A stretch of 64,000 nucleotides of DNA from Brachypodius melanocephalos (lineage: Eukaryota > Chordata > Aves > Passeriformes > Pycnonotidae). This document shows positions 58,998-64,000 of the stretch, piece by piece; within the stretch, counting starts at the first letter, position 1; every line of letters begins with the position of its first letter. The translations under genes were made by a program, and so were the position numbers. Under the pieces are notes generated by a model. The model was not told the DNA's origin. It was given only the letters and a program-made list of their open reading frames with translations, and searched no databases. Where the stretch lies: positions 38,085,738 through 38,149,737 of the forward strand of contig VZSR01003807.1 of NCBI GenBank assembly GCA_013398615.1, in the 5' to 3' direction.

Positions 58998-60501
58998 GTG
59001 TGTATTCAAACACTTTTTACTACATTTGAAAAACTAAGAGGCTTGGCCCTATTTTTTTTCACTACAGCTTCAGCAAGACCAAAGGCAGTGACTTGAAGGT
59101 AAGCTCTGGATTTCAGAGACTTAATACAACAAGCTCCAACAAGTCCACAATTTTTAACCACCTTCAGTTGAATCTGTCTTGTTATTTCTATGCAAAAACA
59201 TCCCAATAAGTGCTGTGTATAAGGATCTACTCAGCTGAAAGCAGAGCTGTGGGGTTTTTATGTGGGGAAAAGGGACTGAGCTGCTTGCCAGGGTCTTCAG
59301 CCAGTGATGGAGCTTTGGTACTTCTCAAAGCCCATGTCATTTCAGCTGCCAAGACCAGTTCAGCTGCCCTGTATCAACTGGACCTGAGAAGTTAACACAT
59401 CCGTGTGACCAGTTTCTTGTGTGGGAGCTTGGTACTCTGCACTTTTTCTCTCTCTGTATTTTTTTGGTAATTTGCCCTTTGGTTCTGCTAGTTCTAAATG
59501 CAAAAAGCCATTGATTTTGAAGGCAGAATTTACAACCAATAATCATCTGGGTATACTGTTACTCAGCAATGAGCAGCATTTCTCCCTCCAGAAATACTGT
59601 TAGGCATAGTGGCCTTATTTCCTATTGTACTGCAGTAAACGATTCCATGTGATGTAGGGCACAGGGCCTGAAAATCTGATTACTTCAGAGACTAGGGTTT
59701 CATAGTCACTTAACACCAGCATTGTTGCAAATGACCAGAATTAGGACAAGAGAAGGAGGCATGAAATGCTTGATCATAAATATCAGGCCTCCAGAGAGAA
59801 TGAAAGCTTCTGGTTTTAATAAGAGAAGAGCTTTTTTTTCTTTTTTTTTTTTTTTTTTTGGAATAGCACCATCAGACTCTAAGAAGGCTCATTTCTGCTT
59901 CAGCAGACAACTGGAGCAACTTGAAAGTCACGGACATTGTTGTCATTAATACTAGTAAGCCTGTACCTTAAGCAGTTGGACAAAAAAAATATAAATCATC
60001 CTCAGAAGCAGCTCACAAGTTACATGTTTATATTTTTCTTGTAAACATGACATATCTATATTGTATATAGATACAGAAGTATAGAAGTGTGTTCTAAAAG
60101 GTTGCAATTCATCTTAATGAGTTAATACTTTCTGGGGCTGTCTCTGCACTTCAGATGACAAAAACTATTAATTTGTCAGTTGAGCTCTTCATTGATGTGA
60201 TCCTCAAGATTCAATATTTTGCCTTGTACCTAACACAAAGTTGTAGATATGTCAATTTCATATATTCAAAACTACAGGAATATTAATTTTCTGCCTTATA
60301 TTCCATCATACTCCTCAGTTACATGGTTGATTCAAAACACTGACTTGACAAGGTGACACACACTTGCAAGAGGTGATGGCTTGCATCCTTAGCAAGTAAC
60401 ATTTCTAGAGAATTCACGTTGCTTTAAATGCTTTTTGTCAGTGCTGTTGTGTTAAAACTCTGAAAAGGTGTTTGTTACCCAAAAAAAGAAGTCCTTTGCA
60501 G

Positions 60502-60549
60502 TCACCACTTCCTCTTGAAATCCTATGTATTCACCACTTACTCTTGAAA
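60502..60549 (+). repeat. Near-perfect local duplication, 29-bp period
   Basis: TCACCACTTCCTCTTGAAA is followed 29 bp later by a copy that differs at one base. Confidence 0.85.
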
Positions 60550-63141
60550 AGCAGTGTTGAATTGGCCATAAAACCATCTCAGATAGCTGGCGCCCAAACA
60601 GAGCAATTACAGCAAAACAAGAATCTGAATCTTCTGCCTCAATTTAGAAGTCCATAAATTATATATTTTTAAGAAGCATCTGGTCAAATACTGTGGGCAT
60701 ATAGAAACACCTGAATTTCATTCATGTGTCACTTTCAGAGGTATGTTGGCACTTCAGTTGTTAATATCTCACATCTTCCATTACTGCAGAATGAATATTA
60801 AGCTTCCATGAGATGGATAAAGTTCCAGTTTCTTTCTTTGAGGCCTTTCTAAATTCTGGAGGTAGCACCCAGGTTTCAAGACAAGCACCTGGGCTCCAGT
60901 TCTGCAGCAGGGAGTGGCAGAAGATACGGAGATCACATAAATGGAGCCTGCAGTGGCACCCCACATTTTTGGAATGTCACAGGTGCTGTGGTGACGCCCA
61001 CAGTGTATGGTTCTATCCAAGCATATCTCAGTGCACCTCTCTCAGGAGGCTGTAGCCTAAACTGAGAACTGACATCAAAGGATAGCCAGGAAGGATAAAG
61101 TGTGATGTGAAAATCCTTGGTCTGCCTGAAAGCTGGGCCATGGCAGTGAATGTTAAACATAATCCAGCACAGACTTGGCCTTTGTCAATGCTGCTGCCAC
61201 TTTGACTATTCCGTGCCCTTATGTTCATTTGCACACCACTGGTTTTATTTAGATGCTGTAACAGAGAGCCAAGAATAAATCTAGAGCACATTGGAGGAAA
61301 CCTGGACTCACTGTGGCCAGTGGTAATGTTGCCACTGACTTGAGCTTTATGGATACCACATTTTCAGACCCTAAGATATCCCCCTTTCTGTTCCAGAGTG
61401 CTTTACCCACACAGCAGCTGCAGTCGTAATGGTCTTGGCCATTTTTTCTGTCCATTTGTGATGTTTTTCAGACGGGTAACTGGCTTTTTGCACTTCACAT
61501 GCTTGTATTTTGTTTTTAAATTCGTGGTTCTGCAGTTTTTGAGCCATAGACTGAAAGGCAAGACAAGCCTGCAACTCGTTGCTCCAGCTCCCAGAAGCCT
61601 TTGCCAATGGATGGTGTATCCTTTCCACTGCAGATAATTGACTATATATTTCCCCACAATGTTTTTATTGTATTTTACAGAGAAAAGTAATAAAAATAGA
61701 GGTTGTATCACAAGCAAAGCAGTGTTTCCATTCCTCAGGCAATGTATTTCAGTAACCCAAAGGAAAACCCCTCCCCACCCTTTCCTGGTCACTGTACTTG
61801 GTATATGGTTCTAGTAAGAAGAAAACCAGATGCCATGTTTAAATGTAAGATGGCAGAAACCAGAAAAGCAGAAAAATGGGTCCCAATTCAGGGAAGTATT
61901 CCCAGATAGTCTTTATATTCTTTATGTGCAATATGGACACTAATGCTTCCAGAGGCATCTGCAAAGACCCTTTGATACATGCCGCAGAGGATTGCTGTTG
62001 GTGTGGGATAAAGGCCTCGCTGATGGAGTGAGCACTATGGATTACCTGCAGCATACTCAGCCAGGGTGTGAGTGTCCCACAAGGACGTGCAGCCAAATGC
62101 CATTTATGGTGGTTCTAGTAATCCTATGCACAAGTGTAGCCTCACAAGTGTTAAACAGGCCCCAAAGCTACATTAAGAGACCAGATCTCAGGGAGAACTC
62201 ATTGCAGGCCAAGCCCGCGCAATCCAGTTATCCTTGTGATGGTAACTAAAAAGCATCTTGCAGGGAATATAAAAGCAATCATCTAAGCAGACATTTATTT
62301 CACTTTGCTATAACTGGGTATATTAATTTTCTGATCATTTTGGTGAGGGTGAGAAGCAGACTAAGTATCTATGGGCTACAGCACTGAAGGTTCCAGTCCC
62401 ACACAATTTTTTTTTTTTTTTTGAAAGAGAGGAGCCTTGGAAAACGAAATTAAAGCAAATGAAGACTGGTCTATAAGTAAGGACCTTTTAGATATCAAAA
62501 TATACCATCATGGATGTCTAAAAATGTTCTGCCTGGTGTCACATCGTTGCATTTAGTAGAGGATAAAACAGATTAGGAAGTGTTCTATGAAGTGTTGGAT
62601 AGAATGAAAGCTTTTGGTAAGCTGAACTACTTTATATAAGTTTGAATGTCATCCATTATAAGTTTTAACATTTTTGCATTCTTGTTTGGTTTGATTTTTG
62701 TTTTGGGGTTTTTTTTAAAGATGCTATTAGCAAAGATGAGATGATGCTTAAACATTTCCAGCCAGATGTGTCTCCAGACTTTCCCAGACTTGACAGATAC
62801 TCAGATGTAATTTGAATTAAACCCATTATATAGATAAGTTTGTTTTATAGCTGGCTGCAGCTGTGAAGTTTGGATTCAGATCTGTAACTCCCCTCAACTT
62901 TGAAGACTATAGTCAAATCTGTGGTTTTGGGTTCGAATCTCCAGTTGCTCGTTGCGTCAGACTGTTGTTCCCATCTGTTCCACCACCAGCTCGGTGCAAG
63001 ACTGTGATACCAGTTTCAGCCTCGGTGGAGCTGGAGCTCAGAAAGGCCCCTTCTCAGGCACAGTTACGTATGAGCAGTGACAGCAGCATTTTGTAGGTCT
63101 GTAGGTTAACAGCCCTCTGCATGCCATCTCACGGCCATTGA

Positions 63142-63173
63142 TGACCCACCACGGAGCTCTGGCTGGTGGGTCA
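63142..63173. repeat. Perfect 10-bp inverted repeat
   Basis: TGACCCACCA (63142-63151) and its exact complement TGGTGGGTCA (63164-63173) flank a 12-nt loop. Each arm contains the nuclear-receptor half-site GGGTCA on one strand. Confidence 0.85.
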
Positions 63174-63332
63174 CAGGTTGTTGGCTCCCACCCTGCCAAG
63201 TATGCTTTGCATACTCCTTCATACTATGTTTCTGTCTAAGTGAGAGCTGTAGCTTCCCACAGGGATATTACATGATCCACGGTGGAAGGAGAGAGAGTTG
63301 GTGTAATTGCAAATGGGATGAAAGCTGCTCCT

Positions 63333-63356
63333 TGAGGTACTCTCTGAGGTACTCTT
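63333..63356 (+). repeat. 12-bp tandem duplication
   Basis: TGAGGTACTCTC is followed directly by TGAGGTACTCTT. Confidence 0.85.
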
Positions 63357-64000
63357 ATCTATACAAAGTGGTTGCTGAGAAATAAACCAGGAGTGAATTC
63401 ACAACACCTCAGCTCCACAGGTGGGCACTCTTAACATGCAGTTAGGAGGAGGTACTCCATGTGAAAAATGAGAGAGAAAATATTCCACACAAGGGATGTT
63501 CCTGTGAGGATACAGTGCTTTGAGGCTGAGGTCGTGCAGTTTCCCTCTCTTGTTTGCTCTACAGGCAGACCTTAAGGCTTCAGCCACACTGTAAAAAATA
63601 ACAACCCACAAAAGTCTGTCTGGGAGGGTGTCACTCGTTGTCACCATGGCATAGGCGGCCTCACCAACTGCAGTGACAGAGCCACCCATGGTAAATGCTG
63701 GACAACTCTTCTGACCTGTTAATAGTTGGCAGACTATTTGATGACAGTTGCAAGAATCTGATGCACAGCAGTATCCTTTACAGCAGTTTAATCTTTGTCA
63801 TCAAATCCCCCAGCAGCCATGATTAATAGCAGCACTTGAGCTTGTTTTGAAAGTTGTATATTTGGCAGCTATGAACTTTGATCTATGGTTTCGCTTTAAA
63901 GAATCATTATGACACAAACTTTTCCTGTAATCCTTCCATCTAATTAAACCACACACAAATACTATGTGGGGAAATATGATGCTATTGATATAAGCTGTGT

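Larger units (their letters stand above)
56483..59015 (+). other. TBX18 3' untranslated region (end inferred)
   Basis: AT-rich sequence follows the stop codon with no AATAAA before about 59,000. The best distal signal is ATTAAA at 58992-58997, followed by a T-rich segment, which would give a 3' UTR of about 2.5 kb. A proximal ATTAAA at 56810-56815 could give a short form. An MIR-like fragment lies inside the region at about 58,118-58,235. The end point is an inference from signals only. Confidence 0.5.
59016..64000. other. Downstream intergenic flank, no gene recognised
   Basis: This is non-coding, with T-rich tracts at 59831-59859 and 62407-62422. A near-duplicate of about 19 bp lies at 60502-60520 and 60531-60549, a 12-bp tandem at 63333-63356, and a hairpin at 63142-63173. 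A tRNA box-B-like string at 62930 has no matching box A at the expected distance. Confidence 0.75.

Noticed and set aside
62930..62942. tRNA box-B-like string GGTTCGAATCTCC
   Set aside because: There is no box A at the proper distance and no cloverleaf pairing around it. The following sequence does not resemble a SINE body.
1..64000. tRNA or rRNA genes, CRISPR arrays, intact endogenous retroviruses or a novel multi-gene system
   Set aside because: None was seen. There are no long coding frames outside TBX18 apart from GC-rich artefacts, no direct repeats with regular spacers, and no paired LTRs.

Overview
The window is vertebrate nuclear DNA and holds one gene that I can support: TBX18 on the + strand. 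It encodes a T-box transcription factor of 595 residues in eight coding exons between 35,705 and 56,482. All seven introns have GT-AG ends, and the joined reading frame stays open to a TGA. The organism is most likely a bird: the gene is compact (20.8 kb of coding span), interspersed repeats are sparse, and the only recognisable LINE is an old CR1 copy. The lineage within birds cannot be fixed by eye.

Layout. Positions 1 to about 26,900 are non-coding flank, mostly AT-rich. They hold an eroded CR1 remnant near 11,830-12,260, an MIR-like SINE remnant near 22,275-22,510, simple repeats, and a CTCF-like motif at 24,442. From about 26,900 to 34,950, AT-rich, apparently non-repetitive DNA alternates with separate CpG-rich blocks, and a second CTCF-like motif lies at 27,235. 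The TBX18 promoter and first exon sit in a large CpG island (34,970-36,260) with a G-rich tandem repeat, an inverted CCAAT box and GC boxes. Exon 2 has its own CpG-rich block. The introns are ordinary apart from simple-sequence tracts and one tRNA-like inverted element near 50,000. A 3' UTR of about 2.5 kb probably runs to an ATTAAA signal at 58,992. Positions 59,020-64,000 are non-coding flank.

Working picture. TBX18 is a Groucho/TLE-dependent repressor of mesenchymal development (epicardium, sinus node, ureter mesenchyme, anterior somite). The protein keeps the N-terminal eh1 repressor motif, a basic nuclear-localisation motif, the complete T-box and the conserved C-terminus. The CpG-rich upstream region is typical of a Polycomb-regulated developmental gene. 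No second protein gene, RNA gene, CRISPR array or intact mobile element was found. The most unusual observations are a stop-free intron 1 whose length is a multiple of three, a CAG/CCG repeat coding for Gln-Pro between the eh1 motif and the basic motif, three weak upstream ORFs in the leader, and an MIR-like fragment that would lie inside the 3' UTR. I found nothing that amounts to a new biological system.
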